Below, in pieces: positions 27,504-36,287 of a stretch of DNA of 64,000 nt. The notes under the pieces are model-generated. The model did no database searches. It was not told the origin of the DNA and worked only from the letters and a program-made list of their open reading frames with translations. The stretch is from Duganella sacchari (GTDB lineage: Bacteria; Pseudomonadota; Gammaproteobacteria; Burkholderiales; Burkholderiaceae_D), in contig NZ_FRCX01000007.1 in NCBI RefSeq assembly GCF_900143065.1, forward strand, positions 248,001 to 312,000, in the 5' to 3' direction. Within the stretch, counting starts at the first letter, position 1, and each line of letters begins with the position of its first letter. A program made the translations under genes and the position numbers.

Positions 27504-28553
27504 TCAGGATGCCACGAATACGCGCGCTGCGCCCGCGCTCATGCGGCCAATCACGGCGGCTTCGCCGAAGCCTTCGCGGCGGAACAGGGCGAGGACTTCC
27601 TCGACACTGCCTTCGTCGCAGGAGACCAGCAGGCCGCCCGAGGTTTGCGGGTCGGTCAGCAGGGAGTGCTGGGCGGGCGTGATCGATGGTGCCAGCTGCA
27701 CGTCAGCGCCGTAGGCGGCCCAGTTGCGGCCGGAGGCGCCGGTGAAGTAGCCGTCGTGCGCCAACTGTTCCACGCCGGGCAGCAGCGGGATCCTGGCCAT
27801 GTCCAGATGCGCTGACAGCTTGGCGCCGCGCGCCAGTTCCAGCAGGTGGCCCAGCAGGCCAAAGCCGGTAACGTCGGTCAGCGCGTGCACGCCTGGCAGT
27901 TCGGATAGGGCCTTGCCAGGTTTATTGAGCTTGGTGGTGTTGGCGATCATGGCCTGGTAGCCGGCGGCATCCAGCTTGTCTTTTTTCAGTGCGGCCGACA
28001 GTATGCCCACGCCCAGCGGTTTGCCGAGAATGAGCACATCGCCTGCCTTGGCGTCGGCATTGCGCTTGACTTTCGATGGATGGATCAGGCCCATGACCAC
28101 CAGGCCGTAGATCGGCTCGACGGAATCAATGGTGTGGCCGCCCGCAATCGGGATGCCCGCTTCGGCGCAGATCGATTCGCCGCCTTTGATGATCTGGCCA
28201 ATGGTTTCCACCGGCAGTTGGTTGATCGGCATGCCGACCAGTGCCAGCGCCATGATCGGTGTGCCGCCCATCGCATACACGTCGGAGATGGCGTTGGTGG
28301 CGGCGATGCGGCCGAAGTCGTAAGGATCGTCGACGATCGGCATGAAGAAGTCGGTGGTGGCGATCAGCGCCTGTTCGTCATTGAGCTGGTAGACGGCGGC
28401 ATCGTCGGCGGTTTCTATGCCGACCAGCAGTTCCTTCGGCACCGGGAAGCCGTGCGAGTTCTTCAGAATTTCGGACAGCACGCCGGGCGCGATTTTGCAG
28501 CCGCAGCCACCGCCATGGGAGAAGGAAGTCAGTTTGATTGCATCGTTGCTCAT
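27504..28553 (-). CDS. selD: Selenide, water dikinase SelD (possible SenC role)
   Basis: The 349-residue enzyme makes selenophosphate from selenide and ATP. The N-terminal SHGGGCGCK places Cys17 and Lys20 exactly as in E. coli SelD. TTDFFMPIVDDPYDFGRIAATNAISDVYAMGG and ALTDVTGFGLLGHL are hallmark motifs. It uses Cys, not selenocysteine, at residue 17. It is divergent from the SenA-like gene with only 53 bp between starts, so it may supply selenophosphate to a selenium-oneine type pathway (as SenC does) as well as to selenouridine. No selA or selB is in the window. A longer upstream start (28616) would run into the neighbour and is rejected. Confidence 0.95.
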   Translation of the reverse strand: MSNDAIKLTSFSHGGGCGCKIAPGVLSEILKNSHGFPVPKELLVGIETADDAAVYQLNDEQALIATTDFFMPIVDDPYDFGRIAATNAISDVYAMGGTPIMALALVGMPINQLPVETIGQIIKGGESICAEAGIPIAGGHTIDSVEPIYGLVVMGLIHPSKVKRNADAKAGDVLILGKPLGVGILSAALKKDKLDAAGYQAMIANTTKLNKPGKALSELPGVHALTDVTGFGLLGHLLELARGAKLSAHLDMARIPLLPGVEQLAHDGYFTGASGRNWAAYGADVQLAPSITPAQHSLLTDPQTSGGLLVSCDEGSVEEVLALFRREGFGEAAVIGRMSAGAARVFVAS

Positions 28554-28594
28554 AGTTGGAATCCTGTGGTGACGGTGGCGGCCGGCGTGGCTGG

Positions 28595-28600
28595 TACAAT
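28595..28600 (+). promoter_or_regulatory. Candidate -10 element of the SenA-like gene
   Basis: TACAAT lies six bases before ATG 28607 in the 53-bp gap shared with selD. No ribosome site is visible, so the transcript may start at the ATG. No convincing -35 is seen. Confidence 0.4.
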
Positions 28601-28606
28601 CGCCGC

Positions 28607-29800
28607 ATGACCTCATCCTTCAGGAACGCCACGTCGCAGCAGCTGGCCCAGGCCTTGCAGCATTCGCGGAATTATACGCTGTCGCTGTTCGAATGTTTTG
28701 CCGCTGCCGGTATGGATGCGGCGGCGCGCGTGCCACAGCTGCGCATGATCGATCCCCCTGTATGGCGGCTGGGGCAGATCGCCTGGTTCGCGGAATGGTT
28801 CATCTTGCGTGAAGCGGCGTCCAGCCATCCGGCTGATGCCCATGCCAACTGCCTGCTCACCAAGGGCGATGACTGGTTCGATGCCGAGCGTGTGCCGCAC
28901 AGCAGCCGCTGGACGCTGGACCTGCCCAGCACTGGCGGCGTGAAGACCTACTGCCACGAGGTGCTGGACCGCGTGCTGGATAAATTGTCGCGCGAGCCCA
29001 ACACGGACCAGGCCTTGTATCCATATCGCCTGGCGCTGGCCCACGAGGACATGTGCGGCGAGGCCTTTCTTTACACCTTGCAGGCATTGGGACTTCCAGC
29101 GCCGCTGCCGGCCGCCAGTGAACAGCTGCAGGCGTTTGCGCCGTCTGAAATCGGCTTCCCTGGCGGGACGATACAGCTGGGGAGCATGGCCGGTAGTGGC
29201 TTTGTGTTCGATAACGAGCGCCAGGCGCACAGTGTCCATGTCGCGCCGTTTCGCATGGATAGCACGCTGGTGACGAATGCGCAGTATGCAGATTTCGTCA
29301 TCGATAGCGGCTACGATAACCGTCAATTCTGGAGCCAGGCCGGTGCGGACTGGCTGATGCGCCAGGAGCGCTCGGCGCCGCGCTACTGGCAGCGCGACGG
29401 CGCGCAGTGGCGCACCATGCGCTTCGGGAAGCTGTCTACGCTGGCTGGTTCTGAGCCGGTGCGGCATGTGAATCTGTATGAGGCCCAGGCCTATTGCGCG
29501 TGGGCCGGCCGCCGCCTGCCTACCGAAGCAGACTGGGAATATGCGGCGTTGTCGGGCCATCCGGCGTTCCGCTGGGGCCAGTTGTGGGAGTGGACGGCGT
29601 CTCCATTCGAACCGTATCCCGGCTTTACGGCGGACCCTTATCTGGAGTATTCGGAGCCATGGTTCCATACGCATCAGGTGTTGCGCGGCGCGTCCTTCGC
29701 CACGCCGTTGCGGTTTGGTTCGGTCAAATTCCGTCATTTCTACCTGCCCGAACGCGACGATCTCTTTGCCGGTTTCCGCACCTGTGCCTGGCCCGGATAG
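28607..29800 (+). CDS. senA: SenA-like EgtB homologue with altered metal-site residues
   Basis: The 397-residue protein has a DinB-like N-terminal domain and a C-terminal FGE-sulfatase domain (VFDNERQAHSV, LPTEADWEYAAL, LWEWTASPFEPYPGF, VLRGASFATPLRFGSVKFRHF). YRLALAHEDM and DDWFDAERVPHSSRWTLDLPS match what I recall of the selenoneine synthase SenA family rather than EgtB. Aligned with the EgtB at 16335, ligand His44 is Gln57 here (RLGQIAWF) and the HEQQH pair is HEDMC, leaving His146 and Cys150. Two of three iron ligands are changed. Divergence from selD supports a selenium role. It may be a degenerate or functionally different SenA; the symbol is tentative. Confidence 0.75.
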   Translation: MTSSFRNATSQQLAQALQHSRNYTLSLFECFAAAGMDAAARVPQLRMIDPPVWRLGQIAWFAEWFILREAASSHPADAHANCLLTKGDDWFDAERVPHSSRWTLDLPSTGGVKTYCHEVLDRVLDKLSREPNTDQALYPYRLALAHEDMCGEAFLYTLQALGLPAPLPAASEQLQAFAPSEIGFPGGTIQLGSMAGSGFVFDNERQAHSVHVAPFRMDSTLVTNAQYADFVIDSGYDNRQFWSQAGADWLMRQERSAPRYWQRDGAQWRTMRFGKLSTLAGSEPVRHVNLYEAQAYCAWAGRRLPTEADWEYAALSGHPAFRWGQLWEWTASPFEPYPGFTADPYLEYSEPWFHTHQVLRGASFATPLRFGSVKFRHFYLPERDDLFAGFRTCAWPG

Positions 29801-29875
29801 TTCAACAATAAGAACGCTTTTTCGCGAGGGCTCTGCTATGCTTTTTGTTTTCCTCCAAGACCAAGGGCGCCCACA

Positions 29876-31156
29876 ATGAAACTGAAGCACTTCCTGATTT
29901 CCGCAGCCATTCTGGGCGCGGCCGCGCACACCAGCGCCGCCGACCAGGTGACGGTGATCCGCGCCGGCAAGCTGCTCGATGTGGTGGCCGGCACGGTACT
30001 GAAGGACCAGAACATCATCATCACCGGCGAGCGCATCACCGCTGTCGGGCCGGCGGCATCGACGCAGATACCGGCCGGCGCACAAGTCATCGATCTGTCG
30101 GCGCAAACTGTGCTGCCAGGCTTGATCGACATGCACACCCACCTGACTGCCGATCCCTTCATGAGCGGCTATAACTCGCTGGGCGTCTCCGATACCCGTG
30201 CTGCGCTGTATGGCGTGCGCGCCGCGCGCAAAACGCTGGAAGCCGGCTTCACCACCGTGCGCAATGTGGGTGCTGGCGGCTTTGGCGATGTGGCGCTGCG
30301 CGACGCAATCAACGACGGCGACTTCATCGGCCCGCGCATGCGCACCGCAGGTTACGCCATCGGCATCAAGGGTGGCCACTGCGACGAGAACCTGCTGCCG
30401 CCGGACGTGAACTTCACCGGCCGTGGCGTGGCGGACGGCCCATGGGAAGCGCGCGCCAAGGTGCGCGAGATGGCCAAGTATGGCGCGGACGTGATCAAGA
30501 TTTGCGCCTCGGGCGGCGTGCTGTCCAAGGGCGATGAGCCGGGCGCGCAGCAGTACACGCTGGAAGAAATGCAGGCCATCGTCAATGAGGCCCATAAGCT
30601 GAACCGCAAGGTGGCCGCACATGCCCATGGCACCAGCGCGATCCACGACGCCATCCTCGCGGGCGTGGATTCGATCGAGCACGCAAGCCTGATCGACGAC
30701 GTCAACATCAAGCTGGCGAAAGAGAAGGGCACCTACCTGGTCATGGATATCTACAACGATGACTTCATCCTGCAGGAAGGCGAAAAGGCCGGCATGCTGG
30801 CGGAATCAATCGAAAAGGAAAAGGTCATCGGCCAGCTGCAGCGCGATAACTTCCGCAAGGCTTTCCAGGGCGGCGCCAAGATGGCGTTCGGCACTGACTC
30901 CGGCGTCTACCCGCATGGCGACAACGCCCGGCAGTTCTACTACATGACCAAGTACGGCATGACCTCGATGCAGGCGATTCAGGCGGCGACCATCAATGCG
31001 GCCGACCTGTTGGGCTGGAAGGACCGCGTGGGCTCGATCAGTGTCGGCAAGTACGCCGACATCATCGCGGTCAAAGGCAACCCGGCCGATAACGCGAATG
31101 AGCTGACCAAGGTGTCGTTCGTGATGAAGGGCGGAGCGGTGATCCGCAATCAGTAA
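29876..31156 (+). CDS. Exported amidohydrolase (Xaa-Pro dipeptidase-like)
   Basis: The 426-residue protein begins with a signal peptide (MKLKHFLISAAILGAAAHTSAA). Metal-site motifs of the amidohydrolase superfamily are present: LPGLIDMHTHL (first His pair), ADVIKICASGG (carboxylated Lys), KVAAHAHG, GVDSIEHASL and FGTDSGVYPHG (final Asp). The family includes periplasmic prolidase-like and imidazolonepropionase-like enzymes. Substrate is probably an acyl-amino acid or Xaa-Pro peptide but cannot be fixed from sequence. It follows the SenA-like gene by 75 bp on the same strand. Confidence 0.88.
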   Translation: MKLKHFLISAAILGAAAHTSAADQVTVIRAGKLLDVVAGTVLKDQNIIITGERITAVGPAASTQIPAGAQVIDLSAQTVLPGLIDMHTHLTADPFMSGYNSLGVSDTRAALYGVRAARKTLEAGFTTVRNVGAGGFGDVALRDAINDGDFIGPRMRTAGYAIGIKGGHCDENLLPPDVNFTGRGVADGPWEARAKVREMAKYGADVIKICASGGVLSKGDEPGAQQYTLEEMQAIVNEAHKLNRKVAAHAHGTSAIHDAILAGVDSIEHASLIDDVNIKLAKEKGTYLVMDIYNDDFILQEGEKAGMLAESIEKEKVIGQLQRDNFRKAFQGGAKMAFGTDSGVYPHGDNARQFYYMTKYGMTSMQAIQAATINAADLLGWKDRVGSISVGKYADIIAVKGNPADNANELTKVSFVMKGGAVIRNQ

Positions 31157-31238
31157 GCCGACGGTGCTGGCCTGACGGGGCATCACGCTGGCTCGCCAAG
31201 TCATGCGGGTGATATAGGGCAAAGAATGTTTTTATTCT

Positions 31239-31244
31239 TATACT
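31239..31244 (+). promoter_or_regulatory. Candidate -10 element before the lipoprotein start
   Basis: TATACT lies six bases before ATG 31251 with no ribosome site between, the same arrangement as at 3972, 28595 and 49121. Confidence 0.35.
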
Positions 31245-31250
31245 GCTTGC

Positions 31251-32534
31251 ATGCGTGTTTCATTCCTACTTTTTGCCGGGCTACTGCTGGCTGCTGTGGT
31301 GAGCGGATGCGGTGGTGGCTCGGCGGCTTCTTCGGAAGCCGCCAGTAGCGGCAATACCGCAAGCGGATTTACCTCCAGCGCCGCAATCGCCGTCACGGAT
31401 CCTGTCACCGTCGGTACCCTCAAGGGTATGTCCGACGCACTTGTGGTTGGCGACCATATCGTGGTGCGCTCACGCTCTGATGCCTTTGTCACCTTGAACG
31501 GCCAGCCCGTGTATCCGGGCACGCGCCTGAGCGTGCTGGATAAGCAGGGCAAGCTGGTGTCCACCACGGATTACGGCTTCACGCTGGCCGCAGGCTACAC
31601 CGGCGACTGGGTCATGATGCTGTCACCCGATGGCTTCATCATGGTGCAGTCCACGAGCGGCACCAGGTTGCAGCACTTCGATGCGCAGGCCAGGCTGGTG
31701 GGCGGTGTGACCGACCTTTATCCGACGGTGGCCGCGACCTCCACCACCGAGTATGCGGCGGCGGAAAACGGCGGCGCGGTGGACGGCAATGGCTTTTGGC
31801 TGGCCACCACTTTCTCGCTGCTGCCGGTGACGGACAAGACGCAGTATGTACTCAAGCTGTGCAAATTTGATTTCAGCGGCAGGCAGCTGACGCCGCCGTT
31901 CATGATTTCGACTTCGGCCCTGCATCCGCGCGTGGCTGCCGCCGGCGGCGCCGTGCTGGCCGGTTGGCTGGAAGGTGGCGGCGGCATGCTGGCCATGTGG
32001 TCCAAAGGCGCGGGCGCGCCGACCATCCGGTCAATTAACACGGGCGGCTCGCAGCCATACCCGCTGGTGCTGACCACGGATGGCAAAATGGGCGTACTGT
32101 GGAACGGCAAGGCGACCATGACCAGCACCGGTGGCGTGATGGGGGTGATGATCGATAATTACGGCACGCCTTTGCTGGCCACGGGCCGCACCGACCTGAC
32201 CCAGGAAACGCTGTCCGCGCACTGGGATGGCAATGTGCGCGCGACGGTGATCGATGCCCATGCCTATAAAGGCGGCATTGCGATTGCGGGCAGCGCGGTG
32301 GGGGCCCTGAAAGCCGGTGAGCCGATCACCGATGTACTGGTGCTGGCGGATTACACCCTGGGCACGGATCCGCTGTCCTCTTCGGCGCAGACCATATTGC
32401 GCTTCACCTTGCCGGGCCGCGCGGCGCTTGGACCCACCCCCGTTTTGCGGCAGATGCTGTTCGACGATCACGCGGTCCTGCTGATTGGTGACGACAATCG
32501 CCTGCAGGCTGTCTATACAACCAGGAATCGCTAG
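31251..32534 (+). CDS. Hypothetical lipoprotein
   Basis: The 427-residue protein begins MRVSFLLFAGLLLAAVVSGC, a clear lipoprotein signal with Cys20, then a Gly/Ser/Ala linker. The body is beta-rich with repeated patterns such as VVGDHIVVRS, GDWVMMLSPDGF, GAVLAGWLEGGG and DGKMGVLWNGKA, which suggest a propeller-like exported fold. I do not recognise a family. No gene on the same strand is tightly coupled to it. Confidence 0.75.
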   Translation: MRVSFLLFAGLLLAAVVSGCGGGSAASSEAASSGNTASGFTSSAAIAVTDPVTVGTLKGMSDALVVGDHIVVRSRSDAFVTLNGQPVYPGTRLSVLDKQGKLVSTTDYGFTLAAGYTGDWVMMLSPDGFIMVQSTSGTRLQHFDAQARLVGGVTDLYPTVAATSTTEYAAAENGGAVDGNGFWLATTFSLLPVTDKTQYVLKLCKFDFSGRQLTPPFMISTSALHPRVAAAGGAVLAGWLEGGGGMLAMWSKGAGAPTIRSINTGGSQPYPLVLTTDGKMGVLWNGKATMTSTGGVMGVMIDNYGTPLLATGRTDLTQETLSAHWDGNVRATVIDAHAYKGGIAIAGSAVGALKAGEPITDVLVLADYTLGTDPLSSSAQTILRFTLPGRAALGPTPVLRQMLFDDHAVLLIGDDNRLQAVYTTRNR

Positions 32535-32688
32535 CCGTGTCTAAGTGACAAGTGGCAACAAAAAGCCATTTGTCCAAGACAATTGTGTTTATTTCCGGCA
32601 TTGATTACTGCATAATCTTAACCCTTAGTCACACACACTCGTCCTAGTCCCCGCCGACGTGTTCGTGCATCCCTTACTCAATTAGCTC

Positions 32689-32711
32689 ACGGCGCAATCA
32701 GCGCCGTTTTT
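32689..32711 (+). terminator. Intrinsic terminator before the chemoreceptor gene
   Basis: ACGGCGC and GCGCCGT form a 7-base stem with loop AATCA, followed by TTTTT. It ends 28 bp before the chemoreceptor start, so either it ends the lipoprotein mRNA with a promoter squeezed in after it, or it sits in the chemoreceptor leader. Confidence 0.65.
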
Positions 32712-32738
32712 GCGTTCGTTCTTCATCACGGGAAGAAG

Positions 32739-34388
32739 ATGGAATTCTTTAAAAAACTGAAAATCGGTACGCAGTTGGCGCTCAGCTTCGGCACACTGAC
32801 TGCACTCATGTTGATCATGGCGACCTTCGCCATCGTCCGCACCAACAGCATCACCAATGCGTTTCATGATGAGCAGCGGCTGATGGCGGAAAAGCTGGAG
32901 CCGCTGTACGCTGCGCGCGAAGCGCTGGCGCAGACTGGCCTGGCCGCACGCAATGCCTACATCTTCAGCGACAACGCGCAGGCCGCGAAGGAGCTGACAT
33001 TGCTGGACGAACAGCGCGCCACGTATCTGGCTGCGCTGGAGAAGATGACACCTGCCTTCAAGGGCGACGCCAATTTCGACAAGGTTCGCGGCGGCCTGCT
33101 GAAAATGGCCGAAGAACTCAAACGTGTGCGCAAGATGCGCGAGTCGGGTGATCTGGAAGCCCTGTCGGCTTTCCTGACCAATGAATGCAGCCCACTGCGC
33201 CGCCAGATCGTGGCTGACATATCGGTCGTGCTGACGGCAGCGCAGAACGAAACGCACACCGCCAGTGCTGGCGTGGACGCGCATGCGAATGATGCGTTCC
33301 TGTGGATCGTGCTGCAGGCGGTGCTGTCGCTGGTGGTCAGCGTGCTGATCGCCTGGGTGAATACGCGACTGCTGCTCAAGCAGCTGGGCGGAGAGCCGGC
33401 GTATGCCACCGATATCGCCAACAAGATCGCTGAAGGCGATCTGTCGGTGTCGGTGGAAGTCAAGGCCAACGACAAAACCAGCCTGCTGCACGCAATTGCG
33501 GCGATGCGCGACAGCCTGTCGTCCATCGTCGGCCAGGTGCGCCAGGGGACGAATCTGATCGCCACGGCGTCGTCGGAGATCGCCAGCGGTAACCGTGACC
33601 TGTCGCTGCGCACCGAGCATCAGTCGGAGTCGCTGGAGAAGGTGGCGACGGCGATGGAAGAATTGACCGGCACCGTGCGCCAGAATGCCCACAACGCGAT
33701 GCAGGCGAATACGCTGGCGCTGACGGCCTCCAATGTATCGGAGCAGGGCGGCCAGGTGATGGAGCAGGTGACGGTGACGATGGCGTCGATTAACGAGTCG
33801 TCGAAGAAGATTGTCGATATCATCTCGGTCATCGACGGTATCGCCTTCCAGACCAATATCCTGGCGCTGAACGCGGCGGTGGAAGCCGCACGCGCCGGCG
33901 AACAGGGCCGCGGCTTTGCGGTCGTAGCGACCGAAGTGCGCAACCTGGCGCAGCGCTCCGCAGCAGCGGCCAAGGAAATCAAGACGCTGATCGATGATTC
34001 GGTGGAGAAGGTCGGCACCGGTTCGGAACAGGTGCACAAGGCTGCGGAAACCATGCACGAAGTGGTGGGCAGCGTGAAGCGCGTTACCGAGATCATGGGC
34101 GAAATCAGCGGCGCCAGCATGGAGCAGACGGCTGGCATCGAGCAGGTCAACAATGCGATCGGCGAAATGGACAGCATGACGCAGCAGAATACCGCGCTGG
34201 TCGAGCAGGCTTCAGCGGCGGCGCAGGAGCTGCAGGACCAGGCCACCAGCCTGGCGCATGTGGTGGACGTATTCAAGCTGGAAGCGCATACCGCCAGCGT
34301 GACGGGACTGCGTGGCCGCAAGCCGCGTTACGCGCCGGGCGCTGCGTCGCATGGTGACGAGGAGATTCGCCGTATCGCCAACGGGTGA
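32739..34388 (+). CDS. Methyl-accepting chemotaxis protein
   Basis: The 549-residue transmembrane receptor has one membrane helix near residues 12-34, a four-helix periplasmic sensor (about 35-190, with EPLYAAREALAQTGLAARNAYIFSDN), a second helix near 190-212, a HAMP domain (to about 265) and a signalling domain whose tip reads AFQTNILALNAAVEAARAGEQGRGFAVVA. This tip contacts CheA/CheW. The C-terminus lacks an NWETF-type pentapeptide. GGGAAGAAG lies just before the start. The ligand is unknown. Confidence 0.93.
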   Translation: MEFFKKLKIGTQLALSFGTLTALMLIMATFAIVRTNSITNAFHDEQRLMAEKLEPLYAAREALAQTGLAARNAYIFSDNAQAAKELTLLDEQRATYLAALEKMTPAFKGDANFDKVRGGLLKMAEELKRVRKMRESGDLEALSAFLTNECSPLRRQIVADISVVLTAAQNETHTASAGVDAHANDAFLWIVLQAVLSLVVSVLIAWVNTRLLLKQLGGEPAYATDIANKIAEGDLSVSVEVKANDKTSLLHAIAAMRDSLSSIVGQVRQGTNLIATASSEIASGNRDLSLRTEHQSESLEKVATAMEELTGTVRQNAHNAMQANTLALTASNVSEQGGQVMEQVTVTMASINESSKKIVDIISVIDGIAFQTNILALNAAVEAARAGEQGRGFAVVATEVRNLAQRSAAAAKEIKTLIDDSVEKVGTGSEQVHKAAETMHEVVGSVKRVTEIMGEISGASMEQTAGIEQVNNAIGEMDSMTQQNTALVEQASAAAQELQDQATSLAHVVDVFKLEAHTASVTGLRGRKPRYAPGAASHGDEEIRRIANG

Positions 34389-34466
34389 TCGAGAATAATC
34401 GCTTGCTTGTAGCACGTTGCTCATTCCATAATTGAAAAATAATTATGACAATGGGGAGGGTGCTGC

Positions 34467-36287
34467 ATGAAGCGTGTTTTCAAATGGCTGGGTCTCGCAC
34501 TGGTCACGGTAGTATTGGTTGTCGCGGCGTTAATCGCCCATACGATTTACTTCAAGCCGTTGAAGCTGGACTGGTTCTACACCAAGGTGTTTGCCGCAGT
34601 TGCCATCGACAGCCCGGAAATGCTGTCGTCGATGCGTATTCTTCCGGGCTGGCTGGACTTCTACAGCAGCAAGCTGGATGACGCCTCTCCTGCCCACGAG
34701 CAGAAGGCGCTTGAGTTGGTGAAGAACAGCCTGGCCACCATCAAGCAATATGATCGTGAGAAGCTGGACCGGGAAGGTCAGCTCTCTTACGACACGCTGG
34801 CCTACTACCTGCAAATCCAGGTGGATGGCGAAGCATTCAATAAATACGATTTCCCGGTCAATCAGATGCAGGGCGTGCAAAGCGCGCTGCCGGACTTCAT
34901 GGTGCAGGTGCACCAGGTCGAGAATAAAGCCGAAGCGGACGCCTACATCACGCGTCTGAAACTCTTCCCCACCAAATTCAGCCAGTTGACGGACGCTTTG
35001 CGTGCGCGCGAATCGCTGGGCGTTATTCCTCCGCGCTTTACGGTGGAAAAGGTGCTGACGCAGATGAACGGCATGATTGCCGGCGCGCCGGAGCAGCATC
35101 CGCTGTACGTCACCTTCAAGGAAAAGCTGGAAAAGATTCCTGCCGCAGAAATGGATGCCGGTACGCGCACGCAGTTGCTGGCCGCCGTTGCTGCCGCCAT
35201 CAAGGACCAGGTGTACCCGGCCTATCGCGGCTTGATCGGCTACTTCACCGCATTGCAGCCTAAGGCCAAAGAGAACAATGGCGCCTGGGCGCTGCCGAAT
35301 GGCGACGCATACTATGCATGGGCTGTGCGCATGCACACCACCACCAACATGACGCCACAGCAGGTGCATGAGCTGGGGCTCGCAGAAGTGGCGCGCGTGA
35401 GCGCGGAGATGGATGCCATCCTCAAGGCGCAGGGCCTGAGCGAAGGCACCGTCGGTGCACGCGTGCAGCAGCTGGCGCGTTCGCCGGAGCAGCAGTATCC
35501 GAATACGCCGGAAGGCAAGAAGGCCATGCTGGCGCAGTACCAGGCCATTCTGGATGAAGTGAACAAAGGTCTCGGCAGCGCCTTCGATATCCGTCCCCAG
35601 CTGGGCGTGAAGGTGGAGCAGGTGCCACCGTCGTCGGAAGCCACGGCACCGGGTGCTTACTATATGCCAGGGGCGTTTGACGGCTCGCGTCCGGGTGTGT
35701 TTTACGCGAATATGCGCAACCCGGGCGATACGCCGAAGTTCGCAATGCGCACGTTGGCTTATCACGAAGGTATTCCCGGCCACCACTTCCAGGTGTCGAT
35801 CGCGCAGGAGATGCAGGGCGTGCCGTTCTTCCGCCGCGTGCTGCCGTTCACCGCGTATCAGGAAGGCTGGGCACTGTATGCGGAGCGCCTGGCGTATGAG
35901 ATGGGCTTCCAGAAAAATCCGCTGGATAACCTGGGCCGTCTGCGCGATGAGATGATGCGCGCGACGCGCCTGGTGGTGGATTCCGGCATCCACTACAAGC
36001 ACTGGACGCGGGAGCAGGCCATCACCTACATGATGGATAACACCGGCATGGCGGAAGGCGATGTGACGGCGGAAGTTGAGCGCTACTTCGTCAATCCGGG
36101 CCAGGCGCTGGCGTACAAGGTCGGCATGCTGAAGATCCTCGCTCTGCGTGAACATGCGAAGCAGGAGCTGGGCGACAAGTTCGACCTGAAGCAATTCCAT
36201 AACGAGGTGTTGTCGCACGGCGCGCTGCCACTGTCGGTACTGGAGCGCGTCATTAACGACTGGATCGCGAAGCGCAAGCAGGCATGA
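34467..36287 (+). CDS. DUF885 family metallohydrolase-like protein
   Basis: The 606-residue protein has an N-terminal membrane anchor or uncleaved signal (residues 7-28). The zinc-peptidase-like motif is AYHEGIPGHHFQVSIAQE near residue 431, followed by YQEGWALYAERLAYEMG and, at the C-terminus, NPGQALAYKVGMLKI. These are the hallmarks of the DUF885 family, distant relatives of M32/M3 type peptidases. It is probably a periplasmic peptidase. Its TGA overlaps the ATG of the glycosyltransferase gene (36284-36287), so the two are translationally coupled. Confidence 0.88.
   Translation: MKRVFKWLGLALVTVVLVVAALIAHTIYFKPLKLDWFYTKVFAAVAIDSPEMLSSMRILPGWLDFYSSKLDDASPAHEQKALELVKNSLATIKQYDREKLDREGQLSYDTLAYYLQIQVDGEAFNKYDFPVNQMQGVQSALPDFMVQVHQVENKAEADAYITRLKLFPTKFSQLTDALRARESLGVIPPRFTVEKVLTQMNGMIAGAPEQHPLYVTFKEKLEKIPAAEMDAGTRTQLLAAVAAAIKDQVYPAYRGLIGYFTALQPKAKENNGAWALPNGDAYYAWAVRMHTTTNMTPQQVHELGLAEVARVSAEMDAILKAQGLSEGTVGARVQQLARSPEQQYPNTPEGKKAMLAQYQAILDEVNKGLGSAFDIRPQLGVKVEQVPPSSEATAPGAYYMPGAFDGSRPGVFYANMRNPGDTPKFAMRTLAYHEGIPGHHFQVSIAQEMQGVPFFRRVLPFTAYQEGWALYAERLAYEMGFQKNPLDNLGRLRDEMMRATRLVVDSGIHYKHWTREQAITYMMDNTGMAEGDVTAEVERYFVNPGQALAYKVGMLKILALREHAKQELGDKFDLKQFHNEVLSHGALPLSVLERVINDWIAKRKQA

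Noticed and set aside
28613..30682. A 689-codon minus-strand frame across the SenA-like and amidohydrolase genes
   Set aside because: It spans two clear genes in antisense, lacks motifs and shows shadow composition.
32535..32738. A c-di-GMP riboswitch upstream of the chemoreceptor
   Set aside because: I could not find the conserved aptamer elements; only a plain terminator hairpin is visible.
34530..36218. A 562-codon minus-strand frame opposite the DUF885 gene
   Set aside because: Antisense shadow of a gene with clear metallopeptidase-like motifs.
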